A stretch of DNA of 34,791 nt from Oscillospiraceae bacterium (GCA_017419715.1 JAFOKO010000099.1:1-34791); one strand, 5' to 3'. Positions 6,294-15,549 are shown, counted from the first letter of the stretch. The notes: generated by a model not told the origin, from the letters alone. Numbers and translations are program-made.

Positions 6294-8861
6294 ATGTACC
6301 AATTTACGGAAGAATTACGAAGAAATTACGAATCCATGCGAACGCCCCTGGCCTACTTTGAGGTCAAGGACGGCGGTGTTTTTGCGCTGCTTGTCTCCGA
6401 TGGTCTTTGTGAATTGACGGGCATAGAACGGGAAAATCTTGTGGATATGCTGTCCCACGACCGGATGGGGCTATTTCACCCCCAGGATGCCGCAAAGACG
6501 CTTGCGAGAATGAAGGATTTTATTCAAAAGAAGGGTCTGTTTGACCAAATCTATCGGGCGCGTTTTGCCTACGGGGATATCTATCACTATATCCATTGCT
6601 ATGGCACCTGGCAGACGATGCCGGACGGGACGGAACTGGTCTGCATGCTCTACCTGGATATGCTCCGCTGCATGGACGAAACAGACAAATTGACCGAGGA
6701 TGGCAAGCTGTTTCAGAAGGATCTGTTTTATACGGACAGCCTAACCAATCTGCCGAATCTGAATTACATGATCCAGTTTGCCGACGAGCGGGTTTACGCG
6801 ATCCGAAGGCTCGGAAAAACGCCGGTGTTGATTTACACCGATGTCATTTCCATGCAGTATTACAACAGCCAGTACGGGTTTGAGATGGGCAATAAGCTGC
6901 TGTGCCTGGTGGCAGAGAGCTTGAAGGCCTCATTCCCAGAGGCTTTTTTGGTGCGGGGTGCGGACGATCATTTTATCCTGATCGACAGCTTTGAGCAGGA
7001 TCAACAAATCGAGGAGAAGATTCGGGAGGCAGACAAACGAATCCAAAGAGATGCGGAGGGCAATACTTCCGGCATTAAGGCAGGCGCCTGTCTGTATCAG
7101 GAGCACATGACGACCATTGTGGCCATGGACCACGCCAGAGACGCCATCAAATGGATCGGCAACGATCTCAACCGCGTCTGCAACTTCTACACCAGCACGG
7201 AGGAAAACCGCAACCAAAGCCGCCACTATATCATTGATACCTTCGACCGTGCTCTGCAGGAGCACTGGATCAAGGTGTACTATCAGGGGATCAGCCGCAC
7301 CAAGACCGGGAAGAGCACGGCTTATGAGGCGCTGGCCAGGTGGGCAGATCCCGTCCGAGGCACCCTCTCGCCCGGTGTGTTTATCCCGGTGCTGGAGAAA
7401 TACCATCTGCTCCACAAGCTCGACCTGTATATGGCAGAGCAGGTCTGCAAGGACATGCCGATCCGCAAGCAGCGCAATTTGCCGGTCCTTCCTGTCACGG
7501 TGAACTTTGCCGCCCAGGATTTCGACTACGAGGATATCCCGGCCAGACTGGAACAGATCTACAACCAGTACTGTCCGGACTTGCACCCCGAGAAAAAGTA
7601 TCTGATCGTGGAAATCACGGAGCAGGATATGGCTCGGGCAACGGATCGCTTCCATGAACAGATCCGACGCCTGAAGGAGCTGGGATTCCGGGTCTGGCTG
7701 GACGACTTCGGCAGCGGCTATTCTTCCCTGAACGCCTTCAGCCGCTTTGATGTGGATCTGATCAAATTTGACATGGATCTGCTCCGGAACCTGGACGACA
7801 ACAACGGCGCAAACCGCCGGATCATGAACGCCATGGTGCAGGTGGCCAGAGGGCTTGGAATCCATACGCTGGCCGAGGGCTTGGAAACGGAACAGCAGCG
7901 GGCCTTTTTGCAGGAGATCGGCTGTGAGCTGGCCCAGGGGTTTTTTTATCACAAGCCGGAGCCGTTGGAGCTTTCGCTTGCCAAACTTGAGGCGGAAGAA
8001 CAGCGCTGTCCCTTCGAGACACCGGATGAACGCGAACAACTCAGCCGCAAGTGGTTTGACGAAAACGAGCACAGCCTCGGGGTTATCGAACAGTTTGGCG
8101 ACCACATGCCCGGCGGATTCTTTATCCGCAAGGCGGACGAGAGCGGAGAGCTGCTGTATGCCAACAAGAGCACATGGAAACTATTCGGATGCGAGGACCT
8201 GGCGGACTTCAAAGCATTTACCGGTTTCCATTTGAGCGGGATGATCCATCCGGACGATCGGAAGCTCCTCTTCTCTTCGGCCCAAAAGCGCGCGCTGGAC
8301 GGGCAGACGGAAACCGATTATCTGGAATATCGGATCATCCGAAAGGACGGAGCGGTTCGCTGGATCGACGAATACACCTACCTGGTTCCGTCGGAAATAC
8401 ATCAAGAACTGTATTATGTATTCATTTCCGATATTACGGAGAAGCACCAGAAGGCCGAACGGGAAAAACGCCTGCGCCTTGCTGCCATCGAGGCGTTGAC
8501 CCGGGTGTACGATTCTGTGTGGATCATTGAGGATCTGCAGACACAGCGCTTTGAGCTCTTCCGGGTCGATCCGGTGCTGGCCCACACGATGCCCGCTCTG
8601 GAAGCGGCCAAGTTGAAGCGATATTCCGACGCGCTGGCCTACTATTCCCGTCTGGTGCTTGCAGAAGACCGCCAGGGCTTCCTGGAGGCGGTGACCCCGG
8701 AAAACATCGAGAAAAACACCAGGGAAAAACTGCTCTACTCTGTCCTCTTCCGCCGCGTGTTCGACACCGGGATCCGGTACTACCGGCTGGAATTCACCAG
8801 AATGTATCTGGACAATGGGGAAAGCAACATCGTAGTCGGCTTCCGGGATGTCGATGCGTAG
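6294..8861 (+). CDS. PAS / degenerate GGDEF / EAL / PAS cyclic-di-GMP phosphodiesterase
   Basis: This is a predicted soluble c-di-GMP phosphodiesterase of 855 residues. Domains in order: a PAS-like fold (about 10-120); a GGDEF domain with TDSLTNLPNLNYM but RGADDHF in place of GGDEF, so no cyclase activity is expected; an EAL domain (about 315-560) with EAL near 344-346, VNFAAQDF, EITEQD, DDFGSGYSSL near 470 and AEGLE, all needed catalytic acids present; and a second PAS (about 595-725) with a 130-residue C-terminal region I cannot name. No membrane segment is seen. ATG 6294 is preferred over the TTG at 6252. The PAS domains suggest a soluble signal or redox input. Confidence 0.9.
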   Translation: MYQFTEELRRNYESMRTPLAYFEVKDGGVFALLVSDGLCELTGIERENLVDMLSHDRMGLFHPQDAAKTLARMKDFIQKKGLFDQIYRARFAYGDIYHYIHCYGTWQTMPDGTELVCMLYLDMLRCMDETDKLTEDGKLFQKDLFYTDSLTNLPNLNYMIQFADERVYAIRRLGKTPVLIYTDVISMQYYNSQYGFEMGNKLLCLVAESLKASFPEAFLVRGADDHFILIDSFEQDQQIEEKIREADKRIQRDAEGNTSGIKAGACLYQEHMTTIVAMDHARDAIKWIGNDLNRVCNFYTSTEENRNQSRHYIIDTFDRALQEHWIKVYYQGISRTKTGKSTAYEALARWADPVRGTLSPGVFIPVLEKYHLLHKLDLYMAEQVCKDMPIRKQRNLPVLPVTVNFAAQDFDYEDIPARLEQIYNQYCPDLHPEKKYLIVEITEQDMARATDRFHEQIRRLKELGFRVWLDDFGSGYSSLNAFSRFDVDLIKFDMDLLRNLDDNNGANRRIMNAMVQVARGLGIHTLAEGLETEQQRAFLQEIGCELAQGFFYHKPEPLELSLAKLEAEEQRCPFETPDEREQLSRKWFDENEHSLGVIEQFGDHMPGGFFIRKADESGELLYANKSTWKLFGCEDLADFKAFTGFHLSGMIHPDDRKLLFSSAQKRALDGQTETDYLEYRIIRKDGAVRWIDEYTYLVPSEIHQELYYVFISDITEKHQKAEREKRLRLAAIEALTRVYDSVWIIEDLQTQRFELFRVDPVLAHTMPALEAAKLKRYSDALAYYSRLVLAEDRQGFLEAVTPENIEKNTREKLLYSVLFRRVFDTGIRYYRLEFTRMYLDNGESNIVVGFRDVDA

Positions 8862-8867
8862 AAGCGC

Positions 8868-8902
8868 GGAAGCCCGGTGACGGATGAGGGGCGTTGCGGT
8901 TT
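8868..8902 (-). repeat. 35-bp repeat, inverted exact copy of 435-469
   Basis: All 35 bases match the reverse complement of 435-469 by eye. It starts 7 bp after the stop codon at 8861. Confidence 0.7.
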
Positions 8903-8920
8903 TGCACCGTCTGCCGTCCG

Positions 8921-8950
8921 GGGCGGGCCGATGCTCACATCGGCCCCTAC
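8921..8950 (-). repeat. GTAG-headed palindromic (REP-like) element
   Basis: Read on the minus strand: GTAGGG, then stem GGCCGATG, loop TGAG, CATCGGCC. Confidence 0.65.
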
Positions 8951-8972
8951 GGAGGTGCGCGTGGGAAACGGC

Positions 8973-9014
8973 GGACAAGCAATACCTATGAAGGGCACAG
9001 CTGCTTGTCCCTAC
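8973..9014 (-). repeat. 42-bp GTAG element
   Basis: Minus-strand copy of the 42-bp element also present at 29183-29224 and 29730-29771, with about two or three mismatches. Its ends form GGACAAGCA against TGCTTGTCC. Confidence 0.7.
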
Positions 9015-9043
9015 GAACTCTGGTGATTGGAATACGAAAATAG

Positions 9044-9080
9044 GACCGTTCGCGTGGAGCTGATACTCGCGCGAACGGTC
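9044..9080. other. 11-bp perfect stem-loop
   Basis: GACCGTTCGCG (9044-9054) pairs with CGCGAACGGTC (9070-9080) around a 15-base loop. A T-rich stretch lies about 30 bases downstream, too far for a standard terminator. It could be a weak terminator or a protein-binding site ahead of the 9228 operon. Confidence 0.4.
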
Positions 9081-9141
9081 ATAATGTTCAAATAACGGAT
9101 ATTTTTACATATTTCTACTGGAAAAATAGAACACGCCATGT

Positions 9142-9147
9142 TATAAT
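9142..9147 (+). promoter_or_regulatory. probable -10 element of the HD-GYP operon
   Basis: A consensus TATAAT lies 81 bp before the start codon. No good -35 hexamer is present at 16-18 bp spacing, so the promoter may be activator-dependent. Confidence 0.45.
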
Positions 9148-9227
9148 GTACAACAAGATGGTATGCTGCCCGAACTATTGTCTGTGGTTCGACGCGGCTT
9201 GATCCAAGAACACGGAAACGAGGTGAT

Positions 9228-10955
9228 ATGATGACGCTCCAGCTGTGCTATTATGCACTGATCGCTATAGCTTCTTTTGCGCTTCTGGGGGTCTATCTTT
9301 TCCGGTGGCACAAACACCTGGATGCCCACATGACAGTCATCTTTGGTATCGTTCCGTTTGTCAATCTGGCGTATCTGATGATGTATACCGCTCCGGACGA
9401 CGGCGCGGTGACAGCCAGCTTAAAATTCTGCTATCTGGGCGGGTGTTTCCTGCCCTGGGTCATTACCTTGTGCGTGGCGGGCCTGTGTAATTTACGCGTG
9501 AACCGCTATATGCGCCTTGGAACCTTTCTGCTGAATGTGGTGTTTTTCGGCTTGGTGTTGACCATCGGCAATTCCCCGCTGTTCTATCAGGACATGGTCA
9601 TTAAACGGACAGAAAGTGCGATGATCATTACCAGATATTACGGACCGGCTCATATCGGCTATTTTGTGATCCTGTTCGCCTATCTGCTGGTGGATCTGCT
9701 GCTGATCCTGTATGCCTACAAGAAGCTGAAAAATGTTTCCAGACGGGTCTTGATCCTGATGTACATCCCGGTTCCGATTTCCCTGCTGGGCTATGCCCTC
9801 AACGATTTGACCAGTTGGTTTGGTTTTGAGCTGGTGCCCCTCACCTATCTGATCGCGCTGGGCGTGTATCTCACCATTGCTCACAGAATGCCGGTCTACA
9901 ATCAAAGCGATATGATGGTGGAATCTCTGATGGATTCCGGCGAGACGGCTTTTGTGACGGTGGATTTCAAATACCGGTATCTGGGAAGCAACGAAACCGC
10001 CAGGACCATCCTGCCCGCATTGAACGATATTCCGGTGGACGGTTCCATCAACGCTTCGGATGCCTTGCGCACCACATTGGGCGAATGGATCGACAGCTTT
10101 ATGCTCGGACGCGAGAGCGGCCGACACCAGTTCTACAAGAAGACCTCGAAGAAAAAAGGATATGATAGAATCTATGCCGTCAATGTGAACTATCTTTCCG
10201 ACGGCAAGAAGAACTACGGTTACCAGATCCTGCTGCAGGACGACACCAGAAATCAGCAGTATATCCAACTGCTGAATATGTACAACACAGATCTGCAGAA
10301 GGAAGTGGACGCCAAGACAAAGCGCATCGTCGAGATGCACGACAGCCTGATCCTGGGCATGGCAACCATGGTCGAAAGCCGAGACAACTCCACTGGCGGC
10401 CATATTCGCCGTACCAGCGTGGGCGTGCGCATCCTGCTTGACGAGATGCGGGACGATCCGCATCTGCATTTGACCGATTCCTTCTGTAAAAATCTGATCA
10501 AGGCCGCGCCTATGCACGATCTGGGCAAGATCGCCGTTGACGACGCCATTTTGAAAAAGGCCGGCGCCTTTACTCCCGAGGAGCGGAAAAAGATGGAAGG
10601 CCATGCCGCGGAGGGGGCAAGGATCGTCCATGAGATCTTGAAGGAGACGGACGACCTCGAATTCCGGCAGATCGCGGAGAATGTGGCCCATTATCACCAC
10701 GAGCGCGTGGACGGCTTGGGCTATCCCGACGGCCTCAAGGGACGGGATATTCCCATGGAGGCGCGGATCATGTCCATTGCCGACTTCTACGACGCCCTGG
10801 TGAGCAAGCGTGTCTACAAAGAGGCCTTTTCGTTCGAAAAAGCGAATGAGATCATCCTGGAAGGCATGGGGACCCGTTTCGATCCGGAGTTGCGCTGGTA
10901 CTATGAGAAAGCCAGACCTAAACTGGAGGCGTTTTATTCTACGGCAGGCGATTGA
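9228..10955 (+). CDS. 7TM-receptor HD-GYP cyclic-di-GMP phosphodiesterase
   Basis: This 575-residue protein has seven N-terminal hydrophobic segments (to about residue 225) resembling the 7TM sensor of some histidine kinases, a PAS-like region (about 235-350), a short coiled coil and an HD-GYP domain (about 365-560). Metal and active-site motifs are complete: HIRRTS, PMHDLGKIAVDD (HD near 430), EGHAAEG and HHERVDGLGYPDGLKG near 490. It should hydrolyse c-di-GMP at the membrane in response to an extracytoplasmic or membrane signal. Two ATGs abut (9228, 9231) behind GAGGTG; the second has the better spacing. First gene of an apparent three-gene operon. Confidence 0.9.
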   Translation: MMTLQLCYYALIAIASFALLGVYLFRWHKHLDAHMTVIFGIVPFVNLAYLMMYTAPDDGAVTASLKFCYLGGCFLPWVITLCVAGLCNLRVNRYMRLGTFLLNVVFFGLVLTIGNSPLFYQDMVIKRTESAMIITRYYGPAHIGYFVILFAYLLVDLLLILYAYKKLKNVSRRVLILMYIPVPISLLGYALNDLTSWFGFELVPLTYLIALGVYLTIAHRMPVYNQSDMMVESLMDSGETAFVTVDFKYRYLGSNETARTILPALNDIPVDGSINASDALRTTLGEWIDSFMLGRESGRHQFYKKTSKKKGYDRIYAVNVNYLSDGKKNYGYQILLQDDTRNQQYIQLLNMYNTDLQKEVDAKTKRIVEMHDSLILGMATMVESRDNSTGGHIRRTSVGVRILLDEMRDDPHLHLTDSFCKNLIKAAPMHDLGKIAVDDAILKKAGAFTPEERKKMEGHAAEGARIVHEILKETDDLEFRQIAENVAHYHHERVDGLGYPDGLKGRDIPMEARIMSIADFYDALVSKRVYKEAFSFEKANEIILEGMGTRFDPELRWYYEKARPKLEAFYSTAGD

Positions 10956-11030
10956 TTTGTGACCGAGCTTCCGTGCGGACAAGGCTGTATCGTGGCAGTA
11001 TTGAGCTTATTCATGGAGAGGTGATGACAG

Positions 11031-12980
11031 ATGTTCGATTATAATCTTGAAAACGCCGCCTGGATCCTGTCCTTGTTCTGCCTGCTCTACTGCCTGGTCG
11101 TAAACCGGAGACAATACCGGATGGCAAAGTGCATCAAGAACAATCTGATGAATCAGCACATGGTGTTCATCCTCTCGGTGATCTGCTTGAACATTACCTC
11201 GGCGTCTTCTGTGGTCGGCACCATTTTGACCTCCTATGCCTCGGCCCGGGTGGCGCTCTGGCAGTTCCTGTTTCACACAGCCTATTATCTGTTTCATATC
11301 ACCATGTCTTTCCTCCTTGCCCTCTATTTTCTGGACATCACCGGCGCGAGCGTCGGCAAGAAGGATAATTTCTACATTCTCTTCTCCATCCCCTATCTGC
11401 TTATTGTTCTGCTGATCCTGTTCAATCCCTTCTCGAAGGTCTGTTTCTATCTGGATTCGAGCTATGTTTACCACCGCGGCAGATGGATGCTGGTGCTCTA
11501 TGCCTGTGGTATGTTCTATCTGCTGATGTGCTTTGCAGTCTTCTTCCGCCACATTCGGGCCATCTCCCGGACGGACAGGATGGAGGTCGGCACAATGCTC
11601 TTTCTCTCGGTCCTGGGGGTCCTGTTGCAGGCGTTCTTTCCACAGATGAAGGTGGAGCTCTTTGCCGAGGCGTTGACCATCCTGGGGATCATGGTGATGC
11701 TGGAGGAGCGGAGCGGACATGTGGACGCGTTGACCGGCGTGCTGAACCGGCTTGCGCTGGTGGAATTCAGCCGACGGGTGATCGAGTCCGGAAAGCAAAG
11801 CCGCTTGCTTCTGGTCAAATTGATCAATCTGGATCAGTTTGCCAAGCTCTTTGCCGGTCGGGAGATCGATAACCTGATCTTGCTGGTTTCCGAATGGCTG
11901 TCAACGGTGGCGGATGGTTATGATCTGTTCCACTACCGGGATCGGGACTTTGCGATCCTTTTGCCCAACGACCGGGGGGAAGCGGCGGAGACGCTGGCTA
12001 ATGCCATTCTGCAGCGCTTCGGGGAGGATTGGAAGACCGGCCCGGTGAACTTCCGGCTCGAAGCGGAGATCTGGGTGGCCAGAATTCCAGAGGATGTGGC
12101 CACGCTGAATGACCTGGATGAACTGCTGGCCGTCCGCTTCCGGGATCTGAATCGGGGAACGCGCCGGGTCGAATTCCACGAGGTTTCGGCCTTTCAGCGC
12201 AACCGGCACATGGCCCAGGCCCTACGGGACGCGGTGGCGCATCACAAGCTGCAGGTCTGGTATCAGCCCATCTGGTCTGTGGAAGAAAACCGCACCATTG
12301 CGGCGGAGGCTCTCTTGCGGATCGACGACGAGGAATTTCGCGGCATTTCCCCGGAGGTCTACATTCCCGTCGCTGAGCAGAGCGGCGTGATTCGGGAGAT
12401 CGGCCTCTTTGTCTTCGAGGCGGTCTGCCGCTTCGTCCGGGACAGCGGCGTCCGAAAGATGGGCCTGTGCTATATCAATGTGAACCTCTCCGTCTATCAG
12501 TTCCTGCACGACGATTTGACGGAGCGCTTTGAAAGCATCCGGACCCAATACGGGATCCCGCGGGAGACGATCAATCTGGAGATCACCGAGTCGGCTTCCT
12601 CCCAGACGCCCGTTGTGAAGACGGGCTTGGATACCTTGCGCATCACCGGCTATCACTTTTCCCTGGACGACTTTGGCACCGGCTATTCAAACTTTGCACA
12701 GTTGCTCCGTACAGAATACAAAAATGTCAAGATCGACAAGTCCCTGCTCTGGGATGCAGACAACAATGAACATACTGCCCGCATGCTGGACAACATGATC
12801 CGTGTGATCCGAAGCCTTGGCTGCAATGTGGTCCAGGAGGGCGTGGAAACCCCGGCCCAGTTGGAGCGAAGCGTGAACTCCGGCGCCAATCTGATCCAGG
12901 GTTACTACTTCAGCCGTCCGCTTCCGGAAAAGGATTTTCTGGATTATCTGTTGCGGGCGGACAAAGAATCCTCCGATTGA
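11031..12980 (+). CDS. membrane protein with degenerate GGDEF and intact EAL domain
   Basis: A 649-residue predicted membrane phosphodiesterase. Six to seven hydrophobic segments span the first 225 residues. A GGDEF-type domain follows (DALTGVLNR is kept but the signature is YRDRDF, so no cyclase activity is expected; it may be a nucleotide sensor). The EAL domain (about 395-640) has AEALLR (E426), INVNLS, LEITES, DDFGTGYSNF near 546, VKIDKSLL and QEGVET, consistent with c-di-GMP hydrolysis. The start follows GAGAGGTG. It lies 75 bp after the HD-GYP gene and 11 bp before the permease gene. Confidence 0.9.
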   Translation: MFDYNLENAAWILSLFCLLYCLVVNRRQYRMAKCIKNNLMNQHMVFILSVICLNITSASSVVGTILTSYASARVALWQFLFHTAYYLFHITMSFLLALYFLDITGASVGKKDNFYILFSIPYLLIVLLILFNPFSKVCFYLDSSYVYHRGRWMLVLYACGMFYLLMCFAVFFRHIRAISRTDRMEVGTMLFLSVLGVLLQAFFPQMKVELFAEALTILGIMVMLEERSGHVDALTGVLNRLALVEFSRRVIESGKQSRLLLVKLINLDQFAKLFAGREIDNLILLVSEWLSTVADGYDLFHYRDRDFAILLPNDRGEAAETLANAILQRFGEDWKTGPVNFRLEAEIWVARIPEDVATLNDLDELLAVRFRDLNRGTRRVEFHEVSAFQRNRHMAQALRDAVAHHKLQVWYQPIWSVEENRTIAAEALLRIDDEEFRGISPEVYIPVAEQSGVIREIGLFVFEAVCRFVRDSGVRKMGLCYINVNLSVYQFLHDDLTERFESIRTQYGIPRETINLEITESASSQTPVVKTGLDTLRITGYHFSLDDFGTGYSNFAQLLRTEYKNVKIDKSLLWDADNNEHTARMLDNMIRVIRSLGCNVVQEGVETPAQLERSVNSGANLIQGYYFSRPLPEKDFLDYLLRADKESSD

Positions 12981-12991
12981 AAGGAAACATC

Positions 12992-14134
12992 ATGGCAAAG
13001 CGCATACTACGATATTTGAAAAAAGAACTCATGCTTACCCTGTCGCTTCTTGCGGCAGGGATCGCTTTGATCATCACCCCGCCCACCAAGGCGCTGCTCA
13101 CGCAGATCGACTGGCACACCCTGGGGACCCTGCTGATGATGCTCTGTGTGCTGGAGGGCTTCAAGCAGGAGAATGTCTTGCGGCCCGTGGTCCGGCTGGC
13201 CGGCGGGCTCCGGCACATGACGACGCTGTCTCTGTTTCTGGTTTTCGGCGTTTTTTTCACCTCCATGTTCGTGACCAACGATGTCTCGCTGATCATCTTC
13301 GTGCCGCTCACCATCCTGCTCTTCCGGAGCGGCGGCAAGGAAAAGTATATCCTGCCCGTGATCTCGATGGAGAACATCGCGGCCATCCGGGGCAGCCTGC
13401 TGATGCCCTTTGGCAGCCCCCAGAACCTCTTTCTTTACGGCAAGTCCGGCGTGAGCGCCGGGCACTTTATGCTCCACATGCTGCCGCTGTGCGCCATGTC
13501 GGCGGTGCTTCTGGTGGGGTTTGTGTTCTTCCTCTACCGGAAGGACCTCTGGGAGGGAATCACAGCCGCCGGGGCTGAAACGCCCTGGGACCCGGCCCGC
13601 AAGAAGCAGCGCATCACCTATGCCCTGCTTTTTTTGCTGATTTTGACCGTCATCGTCACCCGGACGGAATACTGGTATGTGGCGGTGGGCGTGGTACTTG
13701 CCGCGATCCTGATCGTGGATCGGAAGCTCTTGACCAAGGTCGACTATGTTCTGCTGGTGACCTTCCTCTGCTTCTTCGTCTTCTCTTCTTCCATCGCGGC
13801 CAACGAAACGATTTCGGATGTGCTGAAAAAGGCCGTGGCGGGCCATGAATACTGGTGGGCCATCGGCTTGAGCCAGATCATCTCCAATGTCCCCGCCTCC
13901 ATCGTGCTCTATCCCTTTACGGAGAATTTTGCGGGTCTGATCTACGGGGCCGACACGGCCGGTCTCTGCTCTCTGATCGGTTCTCTGGCCTCGGTGATCA
14001 ATTACCGCATCTATGTCCGGGAATACCCCGGCCAGGGCGGCAAATTCATCAAGACCTTTACCCTCGTGAGCTGGGCCTTTTTCGTCATTGTAGTACTCCC
14101 GGGCCTGCTGCTGTCGAAGTGGCGCTTCTTTTAA
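12992..14134 (+). CDS. SLC13/ArsB-superfamily permease
   Basis: A 380-residue integral membrane protein with about ten hydrophobic segments. It carries two hallmarks of the anion-permease (SLC13/ArsB/NhaD) superfamily: FVTNDVSLIIFVPLTIL near residue 90, and MENIAAIRGSLLMPFGSPQN near 130, with a second-half SQIISNVPASIVL equivalent. The transported ion (dicarboxylate, citrate or another anion) cannot be told from sequence. ATG 12992 follows AAAGGA by 6 bp and lies 11 bp beyond the preceding stop, so translational coupling is likely. Being in an operon with two c-di-GMP phosphodiesterases is uncommon and suggests linked regulation or sensing. Confidence 0.78.
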   Translation: MAKRILRYLKKELMLTLSLLAAGIALIITPPTKALLTQIDWHTLGTLLMMLCVLEGFKQENVLRPVVRLAGGLRHMTTLSLFLVFGVFFTSMFVTNDVSLIIFVPLTILLFRSGGKEKYILPVISMENIAAIRGSLLMPFGSPQNLFLYGKSGVSAGHFMLHMLPLCAMSAVLLVGFVFFLYRKDLWEGITAAGAETPWDPARKKQRITYALLFLLILTVIVTRTEYWYVAVGVVLAAILIVDRKLLTKVDYVLLVTFLCFFVFSSSIAANETISDVLKKAVAGHEYWWAIGLSQIISNVPASIVLYPFTENFAGLIYGADTAGLCSLIGSLASVINYRIYVREYPGQGGKFIKTFTLVSWAFFVIVVLPGLLLSKWRFF

Positions 14135-14142
14135 AGTGAAAG

Positions 14143-14176
14143 GCAAGGCCTCCGGCGTCGACGCCGGAGGCCTTGC
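14143..14176. terminator. bidirectional terminator (34-bp perfect palindrome)
   Basis: A perfect palindrome centred on GTCGAC, with arms containing GCAAGGCCTCCGGCG, lies between the convergent permease and acyl carrier protein genes, 8 bp from each stop codon. T runs are weak on both sides, but position and stem strength fit a shared terminator. Confidence 0.8.
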
Positions 14177-14184
14177 TTGATAGC

Positions 14185-14409
14185 TTACTGCTGGCTCTCG
14201 ATATAGCCCACGATGTCACCCACGGTTTTGAGGGTGGGCAGGACTTCGTCGGGGATGGTGATGCCCTTTTCTTCTTCCAGGGTCATGAGGAGCTGGAGCA
14301 CATCCAAGGAGTCGGCGCCCAGATCGTCTTTGATCCGGGATTCCATCGTGATGTCGGCAGCGTTCAGCGGCAGCTGCTCGCAAAGGATAGCGACAAGTTC
14401 TTCAAACAT
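14185..14409 (-). CDS. acpP: acyl carrier protein
   Basis: The 74-residue protein has the standard four-helix ACP pattern and the phosphopantetheine site DDLGADSLD, with Ser34 as the attachment residue. It carries acyl chains as thioesters in the cytosol. The start follows AGAGAGGT. It is co-directional with the GNAT-like gene, 15 bp downstream of it, and not next to fab genes. It may therefore be a specialised ACP and not the main fatty-acid-synthesis one; the symbol is used loosely. Confidence 0.88.
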   Translation of the reverse strand: MFEELVAILCEQLPLNAADITMESRIKDDLGADSLDVLQLLMTLEEEKGITIPDEVLPTLKTVGDIVGYIESQQ

Positions 14410-14424
14410 GGGTGATACCTCTCT

Positions 14425-15549
14425 TTATGATTCGATTTTCTTAACATAGGAGCGGCGCTTCTTGTGTTGGACAGCCTTGAAGCGCTTCCATTGGTTGATG
14501 ATGGCGCGGTTGTCTTCCAGGTTCAGGTTGGTCTCAGCGTACTCCACGCCATCCTCCCGCAACAGTTTCAGAATGTGAGCGGAAACGACGGTTGCTACGC
14601 CGCGGTTGGCCCATTCGGGGTCTACGGCGACCAGGCCGAGATCCAGAATGCGGGGGTGCTTGATGTCGTGCAGGATCCGCAACAGGGCGGCAGGCGTTAA
14701 CTTGCCCTGAGATTTTTGCAGGGCTCGGGACAGGGACGGGAAGCACAGTCCCAGACAGACCAGCTTGCCGTTTTCATCCAAAATCACGCCGATGTATTTC
14801 AGCTCTATGATCAGCATGAAATTGTCGATGATCATTTTCTTCATGCCATCGGTGAAGGGAACAGTGCCGTAGATGTCCTTGTAGCCCTCATCCAGCAGGG
14901 CAAAGAACTCGTCCGCGTAGCGGCGGATGAAATCCCGCTTGTTCCTGGCCGGGCCAAAGTGGAGCTTGTAGCGCTCCATGACATACTTGGCCATCTTTTC
15001 CAGGGTCCCGTCGTCCTTTTCGGGCAGATAGATCTTCCGTTCCTCCCAGTCCACTTCTTTTTGGTAGCCAAGGTTCTCGATCAGACGCTGATAGTAGGCG
15101 GCGTTGTACTGCTCTTCAAAGGTAGCCAGCTCGTCAAAGCCCTCGATCAGCAGGCCCTCCCGCTCCAGGTCGGAGAAGCCGAGGGGGCCGCAAACTGTGT
15201 CCATGCCCTTCTTGCGGCCCCAGTCCTCCAGCGCGGCAAAGAGGGCGTTGGCAACCTCCTGGTCGTCGATCGCGTCGAAGCGGGTGAAACGGATGCGCTT
15301 TTCCTCGGTTTTCTGGTTGTGGGCTTTCTGCAGGATGCCCTGGATGCGGCCCACCATCTTCCCGTCCCGGTAGGCGTTCCAGCAAGCGGCCTCACAGGTA
15401 TCGTAGTAGACATAGTCCGGGCGGAACATCTTCTTCTCGTCCCCGTAGAGCGGCGGAACAAAGCAGGGATTGCCCCGGTAGAGCTTCAGCGGGAAGTCCA
15501 GAAATTCCTTTTGCTGCTTTTTGGTCTTTACTTCGAGGACTTGGATCAT
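14425..15549 (-). CDS. GNAT-like acyltransferase family protein next to ACP
   Basis: The 374-residue protein resembles large GNAT-fold proteins of Clostridia. The C-terminal 110 residues carry the fold (LDLGLVAVDPEWANRGVATV, then ETNLNLEDNRAIINQWKRF), with a degenerate cofactor loop NRGVAT. The N-terminal part (FPLKLYRGNPCFVPPLYGDE) is a pattern I associate with this large GNAT-like group; its function is not known to me. Fifteen bases separate it from the ACP gene, so they are probably one operon. An acyl-ACP-dependent N- or O-acyltransferase is an inference from this pairing. The start follows a modest GAAGG. Confidence 0.7.
   Translation of the reverse strand: MIQVLEVKTKKQQKEFLDFPLKLYRGNPCFVPPLYGDEKKMFRPDYVYYDTCEAACWNAYRDGKMVGRIQGILQKAHNQKTEEKRIRFTRFDAIDDQEVANALFAALEDWGRKKGMDTVCGPLGFSDLEREGLLIEGFDELATFEEQYNAAYYQRLIENLGYQKEVDWEERKIYLPEKDDGTLEKMAKYVMERYKLHFGPARNKRDFIRRYADEFFALLDEGYKDIYGTVPFTDGMKKMIIDNFMLIIELKYIGVILDENGKLVCLGLCFPSLSRALQKSQGKLTPAALLRILHDIKHPRILDLGLVAVDPEWANRGVATVVSAHILKLLREDGVEYAETNLNLEDNRAIINQWKRFKAVQHKKRRSYVKKIES

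Larger units (their letters stand above)
8862..9227. other. intergenic region rich in repeats
   Basis: This 366-bp gap has no gene. It contains the inverted 35-bp repeat copy (8868-8902), two reverse-oriented GTAG palindromes (8921-8950, 8973-9014), an 11-bp stem-loop (9044-9080) and a likely -10 element (9142-9147). Confidence 0.7.
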
